From Vespa crabro (Eukaryota; Arthropoda; Insecta; Hymenoptera; Vespidae): 64,000 bases of DNA. The stretch is from NCBI RefSeq assembly GCF_910589235.1, contig NW_025813666.1, positions 124,001 through 188,000 of the forward strand, given 5' to 3'. A program made the translations under genes and the position numbers. The notes under the pieces were generated by a model. It did no database searches and was not told the origin of the DNA. It saw nothing but the letters and a program-made list of their open reading frames with translations. Below are positions 12,164 to 26,511 of the stretch, piece after piece (the first letter of the stretch is position 1; every line of letters starts with the position of its first letter).

Positions 12164-15100
12164 TTGCATTTCATAAGATCAAACATCTATTTTATATTGG
12201 AATCAAAGTTTTTAACATTCTTTCATATCGTATATACGATTTTTCGCTCACATACGCGTATCGTCGAAAAACGAAAACTTGAAATCTCGTTCAATTTCAA
12301 TGATTTTATATTCTATCGATGCAGAATAAAGAATATAACAAGAATATAACGTTTTTACTATGTTTAAATACGCGTTTTCATATGATAATTGTCGAAAAAC
12401 GTAATCGACATACGCGAATTTCGGTATATGCGAAGATAAAATCGTGAAATCTTTAATAATACTTGTGCCACAGTTAGAAAAATGTTACCAATCGATTCAG
12501 AACATTGCATTTCATAAGATCAAACATCTATTTTATATTGGAATCAAAGTTTTTAACATTCTTTCATATCGTATATACGATTTTTCGCTCATATACGCGT
12601 ATCGTCGAAAAACGAAAACTTGAAATCTCGTTCAATTTCAATGATTTTATATTCTATCGATGCAGAATAAAGAATATAACAAGAATATAACGTTTTTACT
12701 ATGTTTAAATACGCGTTTTCATATGATAATTGTCGAAAAACGTAATCGACATACGCGAATTTCGGTATATGCGAAGATAAAATCGTGAAATCTTTAATAA
12801 TACTTGTGCCACAGTTAGAAAAATGTTACCAATCGATTCAGAACATTGCATTTCATAAGATCAAACATCTATTTTATATTGGAATCAAAGTTTTTAACAT
12901 TCTTTCATATCGTATATACGATTTTTCGCTCATATACGCGTATCGTCGAAAAACGAAAACTTGAAATCTCGTTCAATTTCAATGATTTTATATTCTATCG
13001 ATGCAGAATAAAGAATATAACAAGAATATAACGTTTTTACTATGTTTAAATACGCGTTTTCATATGATAATTGTCGAAAAACGTAATCGACATACGCGAA
13101 TTTCGGTATATGCGAAGATAAAATCGTGAAATCTTTAATAATACTTGTGCCACAGTTAGAAAAATGTTACCAATCGATTCAGAACATTGCATTTCATAAG
13201 ATCAAACATCTATTTTATATTGGAATCAAAGTTTTTAACATTCTTTCATATCGTATATACGATTTTTCGCTCATATACGCGTATCGTCGAAAAACGAAAA
13301 CTTGAAATCTCGTTCAATTTCAATGATTTTATATTCTATCGATGCAGAATAAAGAATATAACAAGAATATAACGTTTTTACTATGTTTAAATACGCGTTT
13401 TCATATGATAATTGTCGAAAAACGTAATCGACATACGCGAATTTCGGTATATGCGAAGATAAAATCGTGAAATCTTTAATAATACTTGTGCCACAGTTAG
13501 AAAAATGTTACCAATCGATTCAGAACATTGCATTTCATAAGATCAAACATCTATTTTATATTGGAATCAAAGTTTTTAACATTCTTTCATATCGTATATA
13601 CGATTTTTCGCTCATATACGCGTATCGTCGAAAAACGAAAACTTGAAATCTCGTTCAATTTCAATGATTTTATATTCTATCGATGCAGAATAAAGAATAT
13701 AACAAGAATATAACGTTTTTACTATGTTTAAATACGCGTTTTCATATGATAATTGTCGAAAAACGTAATCGACATACGCGAATTTCGGTATATGCGAAGA
13801 TAAAATCGTGAAATCTTTAATAATACTTGTGCCACAGTTAGAAAAATGTTACCAATCGATTCAGAACATTGCATTTCATAAGATCAAACATCTATTTTAT
13901 ATTGGAATCAAAGTTTTTAACATTCTTTCATATCGTATATACGATTTTTCGCTCATATACGCGTATCGTCGAAAAACGAAAACTTGAAATCTCGTTCAAT
14001 TTCAATGATTTTATATTCTATCGATGCAGAATAAAGAATATAACAAGAATATAACGTTTTTACTATGTTTAAATACGCGTTTTCATATGATAATTGTCGA
14101 AAAACGTAATCGACATACGCGAATTTCGGTATATGCGAAGATAAAATCGTGAAATCTTTAATAATACTTGTGCCACAGTTAGAAAAATGTTACCAATCGA
14201 TTCAGAACATTGCATTTCATAAGATCAAACATCTATTTTATATTGGAATCAAAGTGTTTAACATTCTTTCATATCGTATATACGATTTTTCGCTCATATA
14301 CGCGTATCGTCGAAAAACGAAAACTTGAAATCTCGTTCAATTTCATTGATTTTATATTCTATCGATGCAGAATAAAGAATATAACAAGAATATAACGTTT
14401 TTACTATGTTTAAATACGCGTTTTCATATGATAATTGTCGAAAAACGTAATCGACATACGCGAATTTCGGTATATGCGAAGATAAAATCGTGAAATCTTT
14501 AATAATACTTGTGCCACAGTTAGAAAAAAGTTACCAATCGATTCAGAACATTGCATTTCATAAGATCAAACATCTATTTTATATTGGAATCAAAGTTTTT
14601 AACATTCTTTCATATCGTATATACGATTTTTCGCTCATATACGCGTATCGTCGAAAAACGAAAACTTGAAATCTCGTTCAATTTCAATGATTTTATATTC
14701 TATCGATGCAGAATAAAGAATATAACAAGAATATAACGTTTTTACTATGTTTAAATACGCGTTTTCATATGATAATTGTCGAAAAACGTAATCGACATAC
14801 GCGAATTTCGGTATATGCGAAGATAAAATCGTGAAATCTTTAATAATACTTGTGCCACAGTTAGAAAAATGTTACCAATCGATTCAGAACATTGCATTTC
14901 ATAAGATCAAACATCTATTTTATATTGGAATCAAAGTTTTTAACATTCTTTCATATCGTATATACGATTTTTCGCTCATATACGCGTATCGTCGAAAAAC
15001 GAAAACTTGAAATCTCGTTCAATTTCAATGATTTTATATTCTATCGATGCAGAATAAAGAATATAACAAGAATATAACGTTTTTACTATGGTTAAATACG

Positions 15101-15573
15101 CGTTTTCATATGATAATTGTCGAAAAACGTAATCGACATACGCGAATTTCGGTATATGCGAAGATAAAATCGTGAAATCTTTAATAATACTTGTGCCACA
15201 GTTAGAAAAATGTTACCAATCGATTCAGAACATTGCATTTCATAAGATCAAACATCTATTTTATATTGGAATCAAAGTTTTTAACATTCTTTCATATCGT
15301 ATATACGATTTTTCGCTCATATACGCGTATCGTCGAAAAACGAAAACTTGAAATCTCGTTCAATTTCAATGATTTTATATTCTATCGATGCAGAATAAAG
15401 AATATAACAAGAATATAACGTTTTTACTATGTTTAAATACGCGTTTTCATATGATAATTGTCGAAAAACGTAATCGACATACGCGAATTTCGGTATATGC
15501 GAAGATAAAATCGTGAAATCTTTAATAATACTTGTGCCACAGTTAGAAAAATGTTACCAATCGATTCAGAACA
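12164..15573 (+). repeat. 10-monomer higher-order repeat unit, copy 2
   Basis: This unit carries the three diagnostic changes of the preceding unit at a 3410-bp offset (12251, 14346, 15091). The next occurrence of the GCTCACATACG change is at 15661, again 3410 bp on. Private changes near 14255 and 14528 are absent from copy 1. Only a handful of differences separate the two 3.4-kb copies. Confidence 0.8.
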
Positions 15574-17278
15574 TTGCATTTCATAAGATCAAACATCTAT
15601 TTTATATTGGAATCAAAGTTTTTAACATTCTTTCATATCGTATATACGATTTTTCGCTCACATACGCGTATCGTCGAAAAACGAAAACTTGAAATCTCGT
15701 TCAATTTCAATGATTTTATATTCTATCGATGCAGAATAAAGAATATAACAAGAATATAACGTTTTTACTATGTTTAAATACGCGTTTTCATATGATAATT
15801 GTCGAAAAACGTAATCGACATACGCGAATTTCGGTATATGCGAAGATAAAATCGTGAAATCTTTAATAATACTTGTGCCACAGTTAGAAAAATGTTACCA
15901 ATCGATTCAGAACATTGCATTTCATAAGATCAAACATCTATTTTATATTGGAATCAAAGTTTTTAACATTCTTTCATATCGTATATACGATTTTTCGCTC
16001 ATATACGCGTATCGTCGAAAAACGAAAACTTGAAATCTCGTTCAATTTCAATGATTTTATATTCTATCGATGCAGAATAAAGAATATAACAAGAATATAA
16101 CGTTTTTACTATGTTTAAATACGCGTTTTCATATGATAATTGTCGAAAAACGTAATCGACATACGCGAATTTCGGTATATGCGAAGATAAAATCGTGAAA
16201 TCTTTAATAATACTTGTGCCACAGTTAGAAAAATGTTACCAATCGATTCAGAACATTGCATTTCATAAGATCAAACATCTATTTTATATTGGAATCAAAG
16301 TTTTTAACATTCTTTCATATCGTATATACGATTTTTCGCTCATATACGCGTATCGTCGAAAAACGAAAACTTGAAATCTCGTTCAATTTCAATGATTTTA
16401 TATTCTATCGATGCAGAATAAAGAATATAACAAGAATATAACGTTTTTACTATGTTTAAATACGCGTTTTCATATGATAATTGTCGAAAAACGTAATCGA
16501 CATACGCGAATTTCGGTATATGCGAAGATAAAATCGTGAAATCTTTAATAATACTTGTGCCACAGTTAGAAAAATGTTACCAATCGATTCAGAACATTGC
16601 ATTTCATAAGATCAAACATCTATTTTATATTGGAATCAAAGTTTTTAACATTCTTTCATATCGTATATACGATTTTTCGCTCATATACGCGTATCGTCGA
16701 AAAACGAAAACTTGAAATCTCGTTCAATTTCAATGATTTTATATTCTATCGATGCAGAATAAAGAATATAACAAGAATATAACGTTTTTACTATGGTTAA
16801 ATACGCGTTTTCATATGATAATTGTCGAAAAACGTAATCGACATACGCGAATTTCGGTATATGCGAAGATAAAATCGTGAAATCTTTAATAATACTTGTG
16901 CCACAGTTAGAAAAATGTTACCAATCGATTCAGAACATTGCATTTCATAAGATCAAACATCTATTTTATATTGGAATCAAAGTTTTTAACATTCTTTCAT
17001 ATCGTATATACGATTTTTCGCTCATATACGCGTATCGTCGAAAAACGAAAACTTGAAATCTCGTTCAATTTCAATGATTTTATATTCTATCGATGCAGAA
17101 TAAAGAATATAACAAGAATATAACGTTTTTAATATGTTTAAATACGCGTTTTCATATGATAATTGTCGAAAAACGTAATCGACATACGCGAATTTCGGTA
17201 TATGCGAAGATAAAATCGTGAAATCTTTAATAATACTTGTGCCACAGTTAGAAAAATGTTACCAATCGATTCAGAACA
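15574..17278 (+). repeat. 5-monomer shortened step of the 10-monomer repeat
   Basis: The linked pair CTATGGTTAAA then GCTCACATACG, 570 bp apart, occurs at 11681/12251, 15091/15661 and 16796/17366. The last step is 1705 bp, exactly five monomers, half of the 10-monomer period. The expected TTCATTGAT marker is absent in this step and next appears at 18779. This fits an unequal exchange that deleted five monomers, or a separate 5-monomer duplication. Confidence 0.7.
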
Positions 17279-18642
17279 TTGCATTTCATAAGATCAAACA
17301 TCTATTTTATATTGGAATCAAAGTTTTTAACATTCTTTCATATCGTATATACGATTTTTCGCTCACATACGCGTATCGTCGAAAAACGAAAACTTGAAAT
17401 CTCGTTCAATTTCAATGATTTTATATTCTATCGATGCAGAATAAAGAATATAACAAGAATATAACGTTTTTACTATGTTTAAATACGCGTTTTCATATGA
17501 TAATTGTCGAAAAACGTAATCGACATACGCGAATTTCGGTATATGCGAAGATAAAATCGTGAAATCTTTAATAATACTTGTGCCACAGTTAGAAAAATGT
17601 TACCAATCGATTCAGAACATTGCATTTCATAAGATCAAACATCTATTTTATATTGGAATCAAAGTTTTTAACATTCTTTCATATCGTATATACGATTTTT
17701 CGCTCATATACGCGTATCGTCGAAAAACGAAAACTTGAAATCTCGTTCAATTTCAATGATTTTATATTCTATCGATGCAGAATAAAGAATATAACAAGAA
17801 TATAACGTTTTTACTATGTTTAAATACGCGTTTTCATATGATAATTGTCGAAAAACGTAATCGACATACGCGAATTTCGGTATATGCGAAGATAAAATCG
17901 TGAAATCTTTAATAATACTTGTGCCACAGTTAGAAAAATGTTACCAATCGATTCAGAACATTGCATTTCATAAGATCAAACATCTATTTTATATTGGAAT
18001 CAAAGTTTTTAACATTCTTTCATATCGTATATACGATTTTTCGCTCATATACGCGTATCGTCGAAAAACGAAAACTTGAAATCTCGTTCAATTTCAATGA
18101 TTTTATATTCTATCGATGCAGAATAAAGAATATAACAAGAATATAACGTTTTTACTATGTTTAAATACGCGTTTTCATATGATAATTGTCGAAAAACGTA
18201 ATCGACATACGCGAATTTCGGTATATGCGAAGATAAAATCGTGAAATCTTTAATAATACTTGTGCCACAGTTAGAAAAATGTTACCAATCGATTCAGAAC
18301 ATTGCATTTCATAAGATCAAACATCTATTTTATATTGGAATCAAAGTTTTTAACATTCTTTCATATCGTATATACGATTTTTCGCTCATATACGCGTATC
18401 GTCGAAAAACGAAAACTTGAAATCTCGTTCAATTTCAATGATTTTATATTCTATCGATGCAGAATAAAGAATATAACAAGAATATAACGTTTTTACTATG
18501 TTTAAATACGCGTTTTCATATGATAATTGTCGAAAAACGTAATCGACATACGCGAATTTCGGTATATGCGAAGATAAAATCGTGAAATCTTTAATAATAC
18601 TTGTGCCACAGTTAGAAAAATGTTACCAATCGATTCAGAACA

Positions 18643-21500
18643 TTGCATTTCATAAGATCAAACATCTATTTTATATTGGAATCAAAGTTTTTAACATTCT
18701 TTCATATCGTATATACGATTTTTCGCTCATATACGCGTATCGTCGAAAAACGAAAACTTGAAATCTCGTTCAATTTCATTGATTTTATATTCTATCGATG
18801 CAGAATAAAGAATATAACAAGAATATAACGTTTTTACTATGTTTAAATACGCGTTTTCATATGATAATTGTCGAAAAACGTAATCGACATACGCGAATTT
18901 CGGTATATGCGAAGATAAAATCGTGAAATCTTTAATAATACTTGTGCCACAGTTAGAAAAATGTTACCAATCGATTCAGAACATTGCATTTCATAAGATC
19001 AAACATCTATTTTATATTGGAATCAAAGTTTTTAACATTCTTTCATATCGTATATACGATTTTTCGCTCATATACGCGTATCGTCGAAAAACGAAAACTT
19101 GAAATCTCGTTCAATTTCAATGATTTTATATTCTATCGATGCAGAATAAAGAATATAACAAGAATATAACGTTTTTACTATGTTTAAATACGCGTTTTCA
19201 TATGATAATTGTCGAAAAACCTAATCGACATACGCGAATTTCGGTATATGCGAAGATAAAATCGTGAAATCTTTAATAATACTTGTGCCACAGTTAGAAA
19301 AATGTTACCAATCGATTCAGAACATTGCATTTCATAAGATCAAACATCTATTTTATATTGGAATCAAAGTTTTTAACATTCTTTCATATCGTATATACGA
19401 TTTTTCGCTCATATACGCGTATCGTCGAAAAACGAAAACTTGAAATCTCGTTCAATTTCAATGATTTTATATTCTATCGATGCAGAATAAAGAATATAAC
19501 AAGAATATAACGTTTTTACTATGTTTAAATACGCGTTTTCATATGATAATTGTCGAAAAACGTAATCGACATACGCGAATTTCGGTATATGCGAAGATAA
19601 AATCGTGAAATCTTTAATAATACTTGTGCCACAGTTAGAAAAATGTTACCAATCGATTCAGAACATTGCATTTCATAAGATCAAACATCTATTTTATATT
19701 GGAATCAAAGTTTTTAACATTCTTTCATATCGTATATACGATTTTTCGCTCATATACGCGTATCGTCGAAAAACGAAAACTTGAAATCTCGTTCAATTTC
19801 AATGATTTTATATTCTATCGATGCAGAATAAAGAATATAAAGAGAATATAACGTTTTTACTATATTTAAATACGCGTTTTCATATGATAATAGTCGAAAA
19901 ACGTAATCGACATACGCGAATTTCGGTATATGCGAAGATAAAATCGTGAAATCTTTAATAATACTTGTGCCACAGTTAGAAAAATGTTACCAATCGATTC
20001 AGAACATTGCATTTCATAAGATCAAACATCTATTTTATATTGGAATCAAAGTTTTTAACATTCTTTCATATCGTATATACGATTTTTCGCTCATATATGC
20101 GTATCGTCGAAAAACGAAAACTTGAAATCTCGTTCAATTTCAATGATTTTATATTCTATCGATGCAGAATAAAGAATATAAAGAGAATATAACGTTTTTA
20201 CTATATTTAAATACGCGTTTTCATATGATAATAGTCGAAAAACGTAATCGACATACGCGAATTTCGGTATATGCGAAGATAAAATCGTGAAATCTTTAAT
20301 AATACTTGTGCCACAGTTAGAAAAATGTTACCAATCGATTCAGAACATTGCATTTCATAAGATCAAACATCTATTTTATATTGGAATCAAAGTTTTTAAC
20401 ATTCTTTCATATCGTATATACGATTTTTCGCTCATATACGCGTATCGTCGAAAAACGAAAACTTGAAATCTCGTTCAATTTCAATGATTTTATATTCTAT
20501 CGATGCAGAATAAAGAATATAACAAGAATATATCGTTTTTACTATGTTTAAATACGCGTTTTCATATGATAATTGTCGAAAAACGTAATCGACATACGCG
20601 AATTTCGGTATATGCGAAGATAAAATCGTGAAATCTTTAATAATACTTGTGCCACAGTTAGAAAAATGTTACCAATCGATTCAGAACATTGCATTTCATA
20701 AGATCAAACATCTATTTTATATTGGAATCAAAGTTTTTAACATTCTTTCATATCGTATATACGATTTTTCGCTCATATACGCGTATCGTCGAAAAACGAA
20801 AACTTGAAATCTCGTTCAATTTCATTGATTTTATATTCTATCGATGCAGAATAAAGAATATAACAAGAATATAACGTTTTTACTATGTTTAAATACGCGT
20901 TTTCATATGATAATTGTCGAAAAACGTAATCGACATACGCGAATTTCGGTATATGCGAAGATAAAATCGTGAAATCTTTAATAATACTTGTGCCACAGTT
21001 AGAGAAATGTTACCAATCGATTCAGAACATTGCATTTCATAAGATCAAACATCTATTTTATATTGGAATCAAAGTTTTTAACATTCTTTCATATCGTATA
21101 TACGATTTTTCGCTCACATACGCGTATCGTCGAAAAACGAAAACTTGAAATCTCGTTCAATTTCAATGATTTTATATTCTATCGATGCAGAATAAAGAAT
21201 ATAACAAGAATATAACGTTTTTACTATGTTTAAATACGCGTTTTCATATGATAATTGTCGAAAAACGTAATCGACATACGCGAATTTCGGTATATGCGAA
21301 GATAAAATCGTGAAATCTTTAATAATACTTGTGCCACAGTTAGAAAAATGTTACCAATCGATTCAGAACATTGCATTTCATAAGATCTATTTTATATTGG
21401 AATCATCTATTTTATATTGGAATCAAAGTTTTTAACATTCTTTCATATCGTATATACGATTTTTCGCTCATATACGCGTATCGTCGAAAAACGAAAACTT
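18643..21500 (+). repeat. 4787-bp-offset segmental duplication, copy 1
   Basis: Markers are TTCATTGAT (18779), the type 2 doublet (19841-19892, 20182), TATGCG (20098), TATATCG (20533), AGAGAAATG (21003), GCTCACATACG (21117) and the rearranged 354-bp monomer at 21371. All recur 4787 bp later, which is 14 monomers plus 13 bp. Unmatched are 19221 (C), and TTCATTGAT at 20825, absent from copy 2. The right boundary lies between about 21437 and 21560, because copy 2 continues into type 2 sequence where this copy is type 1. The left boundary is between 17366 and 18779. Confidence 0.85.
19666..20347 (+). repeat. type 2 monomer doublet
   Basis: Two consecutive monomers carry a linked set of substitutions: CAAG to AGAG (19841-19842), G to A (19864) and T to A (19892), within 52 bp, and the same set from 20182. 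The second also has C to T at 20098 (TACGCG to TATGCG), which removes a CpG. The set defines a subtype ('type 2'). The linkage is seen directly; the name is mine. Confidence 0.85.
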
Positions 21501-21724
21501 GAAATCTCGTTCAATTTCAATGATTTTATATTCTATCGATGCAGAATAAAGAATATAACAAGAATATAACGTTTTTACTATGTTTAAATACGCGTTTTCA
21601 TATGATAATTGTCGAAAAACGTAATCGACATACGCGAATTTCGGTATATGCGAAGATAAAATCGTGAAATCTTTAATAATACTTGTGCCACAGTTAGAAA
21701 AATGTTACCAATCGATTCAGAACA
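21371..21724 (+). repeat. rearranged 354-bp monomer, copy 1
   Basis: After CATAAGATC the seven bases AAACATC are missing, and the 20-base segment from ATCTATTTTA to GGAATC is present in two partly overlapping tandem copies, for a net +13 bp. This is the largest length change in the window. An identical rearrangement is at 26158, 14 monomers on. One origin followed by segmental duplication is far likelier than two events. Confidence 0.9.
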
Positions 21725-22747
21725 TTGCATTTCATAAGATCAAACATCTATTTTATATTGGAATCAAAGTTTTTAACATTCTTTCATATCGTATATACGA
21801 TTTTTCGCTCATATACGCGTATCGTCGAAAAACGAAAACTTGAAATCTCGTTCAATTTCAATGATTTTATATTCTATCGATGCAGAATAAAGAATATAAC
21901 AAGAATATAACGTTTTTACTATGTTTAAATACGCGTTTTCATATGATAATTGTCGAAAAACGTAATCGACATACGCGAATTTCGGTATATGCGAAGATAA
22001 AATCGTGCAATCTTTAATAATACTTGTGCCACAGTTAGAAAAATGTTACCAATCGATTCAGAACATTGCATTTCATAAGATCAAACATCTATTTTATATT
22101 GGAATCAAAGTTTTTAACATTCTTTCATATCGTATATACGATTTTTCGCTCATATACGCGTATCGTCGAAAAACGAAAACTTGAAATCTCGTTCAATTTC
22201 AATGATTTTATATTCTATCGATGCAGAATAAAGAATATAACAAGAATATAACGTTTTTACTATGTTTAAATACGCGTTTTCATATGATAATTGTCGAAAA
22301 ACGTAATCGACATACGCGAATTTCGGTATATGCGAAGATAAAATCGTGAAATCTTTAATAATACTTGTGCCACAGTTAGAAAAATGTTACCAATCGATTC
22401 AGAACATTGCATTTCATAAGATCAAACATCTATTTTATATTGGAATCAAAGTTTTTAACATTCTTTCATATCGTATATACGATTTTTCGCTCATATACGC
22501 GTATCGTCGAAAAACGAAAACTTGAAATCTCGTTCAATTTCAATGATTTTATATTCTATCGATGCAGAATAAAGAATATAACAAGAATATAACGTTTTTA
22601 CTATGTTTAAATACGCGTTTTCATATGATAATTGTCGAAAAACGTAATCGACATACGCGAATTTCGGTATATGCGAAGATAAAATCGTGAAATCTTTAAT
22701 AATACTTGTGCCACAGTTAGAAAAATGTTACCAATCGATTCAGAACA

Positions 22748-23088
22748 TTGCATTTCATAAGATCAAACATCTATTTTATATTGGAATCAAAGTTTTTAAC
22801 ATTCTTTCATATCGTATATACGATTTTTCGCTCATATACGCGTATCGTCGAAAAACGAAAACTTGAAATCTCGTTCAATTTCAATGATTTTATATTCTAT
22901 CGATGCAGAATAAAGAATATAAAGAGAATATAACGTTTTTACTATGTTTAAATACGCGTTTTCATATGATAATTGTCGAAAAACGTAATCGACATACGCG
23001 AATTTCGGTATATGCGAAGATAAAATCGTGAAATCTTTAATAATACTTGTGCCACAGTTAGAAAAATGTTACCAATCGATTCAGAACA
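22748..23088 (+). repeat. type 1/type 2 recombinant monomer
   Basis: This monomer has the AGAG change of type 2 (22923-22924) but keeps the type 1 G at the next marker and type 1 T at the third. The switch lies within about 22 bp between the first and second markers. It is the only copy seen with the type 2 set split, and suggests a short gene conversion tract or crossover. Confidence 0.7.
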
Positions 23089-23429
23089 TTGCATTTCATA
23101 AGATCAAACATCTATTTTATATTGGAATCAAAGTTTTTAACATTCTTTCATATCGTATATACGATTTTTCGCTCATATACGCGTATCGTCGAAAAACGAA
23201 AACTTGAAATCTCGTTCAATTTCAATGATTTTATATTCTATCGATGCAGAATAAAGAATATAACAAGAATATAACGTTTTTACTATGTTTAAATACGCGT
23301 TTTCATATGATAATTGTCGAAAAACGTAATCGACATACGCGAATTTCGGTATATGCGAAGATAAAATCGTGAAATCTTTAATAATACTTGTGCCACAGTT
23401 AGAAAAATGTTACCAATCGATTCAGAACA

Positions 23430-26345
23430 TTGCATTTCATAAGATCAAACATCTATTTTATATTGGAATCAAAGTTTTTAACATTCTTTCATATCGTATA
23501 TACGATTTTTCGCTCATATACGCGTATCGTCGAAAAACGAAAACTTGAAATCTCGTTCAATTTCATTGATTTTATATTCTATCGATGCAGAATAAAGAAT
23601 ATAACAAGAATATAACGTTTTTACTATGTTTAAATACGCGTTTTCATATGATAATTGTCGAAAAACGTAATCGACATACGCGAATTTCGGTATATGCGAA
23701 GATAAAATCGTGAAATCTTTAATAATACTTGTGCCACAGTTAGAAAAATGTTACCAATCGATTCAGAACATTGCATTTCATAAGATCAAACATCTATTTT
23801 ATATTGGAATCAAAGTTTTTAACATTCTTTCATATCGTATATACGATTTTTCGCTCATATACGCGTATCGTCGAAAAACGAAAACTTGAAATCTCGTTCA
23901 ATTTCAATGATTTTATATTCTATCGATGCAGAATAAAGAATATAACAAGAATATAACGTTTTTACTATGTTTAAATACGCGTTTTCATATGATAATTGTC
24001 GAAAAACGTAATCGACATACGCGAATTTCGGTATATGCGAAGATAAAATCGTGAAATCTTTAATAATACTTGTGCCACAGTTAGAAAAATGTTACCAATC
24101 GATTCAGAACATTGCATTTCATAAGATCAAACATCTATTTTATATTGGAATCAAAGTTTTTAACATTCTTTCATATCGTATATACGATCTTTCGCTCATA
24201 TACGCGTATCGTCGAAAAACGAAAACTTGAAATCTCGTTCAATTTCAATGATTTTATATTCTATCGATGCAGAATAAAGAATATAACAAGAATATAACGT
24301 TTTTACTATGTTTAAATACGCGTTTTCATATGATAATTGTCGAAAAACGTAATCGACATACGCGAATTTCGGTATATGCGAAGATAAAATCGTGAAATCT
24401 TTAATAATACTTGTGCCACAGTTAGAAAAATGTTACCAATCGATTCAGAACATTGCATTTCATAAGATCAAACATCTATTTTATATTGGAATCAAAGTTT
24501 TTAACATTCTTTCATATCGTATATACGATTTTTCGCTCATATACGCGTATCGTCGAAAAACGAAAACTTGAAATCTCGTTCAATTTCAATGATTTTATAT
24601 TCTATCGATGCAGAATAAAGAATATAAAGAGAATATAACGTTTTTACTATATTTAAATACGCGTTTTCATATGATAATAGTCGAAAAACGTAATCGACAT
24701 ACGCGAATTTCGGTATATGCGAAGATAAAATCGTGAAATCTTTAATAATACTTGTGCCACAGTTAGAAAAATGTTACCAATCGATTCAGAACATTGCATT
24801 TCATAAGATCAAACATCTATTTTATATTGGAATCAAAGTTTTTAACATTCTTTCATATCGTATATACGATTTTTCGCTCATATATGCGTATCGTCGAAAA
24901 ACGAAAACTTGAAATCTCGTTCAATTTCAATGATTTTATATTCTATCGATGCAGAATAAAGAATATAAAGAGAATATAACGTTTTTACTATATTTAAATA
25001 CGCGTTTTCATATGATAATAGTCGAAAAACGTAATCGACATACGCGAATTTCGGTATATGCGAAGATAAAATCGTGAAATCTTTAATAATACTTGTGCCA
25101 CAGTTAGAAAAATGTTACCAATCGATTCAGAACATTGCATTTCATAAGATCAAACATCTATTTTATATTGGAATCAAAGTTTTTAACATTCTTTCATATC
25201 GTATATACGATTTTTCGCTCATATACGCGTATCGTCGAAAAACGAAAACTTGAAATCTCGTTCAATTTCAATGATTTTATATTCTATCGATGCAGAATAA
25301 AGAATATAACAAGAATATATCGTTTTTACTATGTTTAAATACGCGTTTTCATATGATAATTGTCGAAAAACGTAATCGACATACGCGAATTTCGGTATAT
25401 GCGAAGATAAAATCGTGAAATCTTTAATAATACTTGTGCCACAGTTAGAAAAATGTTACCAATCGATTCAGAACATTGCATTTCATAAGATCAAACATCT
25501 ATTTTATATTGGAATCAAAGTTTTTAACATTCTTTCATATCGTATATACGATTTTTCGCTCATATACGCGTATCGTCGAAAAACGAAAACTTGAAATCTC
25601 GTTCAATTTCAATGATTTTATATTCTATCGATGCAGAATAAAGAATATAACAAGAATATAACGTTTTTACTATGTTTAAATACGCGTTTTCATATGATAA
25701 TTGTCGAAAAACGTAATCGACATACGCGAATTTCGGTATATGCGAAGATAAAATCGTGAAATCTTTAATAATACTTGTGCCACAGTTAGAGAAATGTTAC
25801 CAATCGATTCAGAACATTGCATTTCATAAGATCAAACATCTATTTTATATTGGAATCAAAGTTTTTAACATTCTTTCATATCGTATATACGATTTTTCGC
25901 TCACATACGCGTATCGTCGAAAAACGAAAACTTGAAATCTCGTTCAATTTCAATGATTTTATATTCTATCGATGCAGAATAAAGAATATAACAAGAATAT
26001 AACGTTTTTACTATGTTTAAATACGCGTTTTCATATGATAATTGTCGAAAAACGTAATCGACATACGCGAATTTCGGTATATGCGAAGATAAAATCGTGA
26101 AATCTTTAATAATACTTGTGCCACAGTTAGAAAAATGTTACCAATCGATTCAGAACATTGCATTTCATAAGATCTATTTTATATTGGAATCATCTATTTT
26201 ATATTGGAATCAAAGTTTTTAACATTCTTTCATATCGTATATACGATTTTTCGCTCATATACGCGTATCGTCGAAAAACGAAAACTTGAAATCTCGTTCA
26301 ATTTCAATGATTTTATATTCTATCGATGCAGAATAAAGAATATAA
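23430..26345 (+). repeat. 4787-bp-offset segmental duplication, copy 2
   Basis: This carries the copy 1 markers at +4787: 23566, 24628, 24885, 24969, 25320, 25904 and the 354-bp monomer at 26158. It has a private C in the T5 tract near 24189. It lacks the TTCATTGAT change expected at 25612. After the 354-bp monomer's rearrangement it runs into another type 2 doublet, unlike copy 1, so the copies diverge at that junction. Confidence 0.85.
24453..25134 (+). repeat. type 2 monomer doublet
   Basis: The type 2 substitution set begins at 24628 and again at 24969, with TATGCG at 24885. It is the duplicate of the doublet 4787 bp upstream. Confidence 0.85.
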
Positions 26346-26511
26346 AGAGAATATAACGTTTTTACTATATTTAAATACGCGTTTTCATATGATAATAGTC
26401 GAAAAACGTAATCGACATACGCGAATTTCGGTATATGCGAAGATAAAATCGTGAAATCTTTAATAATACTTGTGCCACAGTTAGAAAAATGTTACCAATC
26501 GATTCAGAACA
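26158..26511 (+). repeat. rearranged 354-bp monomer, copy 2, with type 2 end
   Basis: This has the same 7-bp loss and 20-bp partial tandem duplication as the monomer at 21371. Its right half is type 2 (AGAG at 26346-26347 and linked changes), while the earlier copy is type 1 there. It is therefore a chimera joining the duplicated segment to a type 2 doublet. Confidence 0.88.

Noticed and set aside
22008..22008. GCAATC change at 22008 as a member of the 47.9-52.7 kb family
   Set aside because: The same single-base change occurs at 47940, 50671 and 52718, but none of the linked markers of that module is near 22008, so an independent mutation is simpler.
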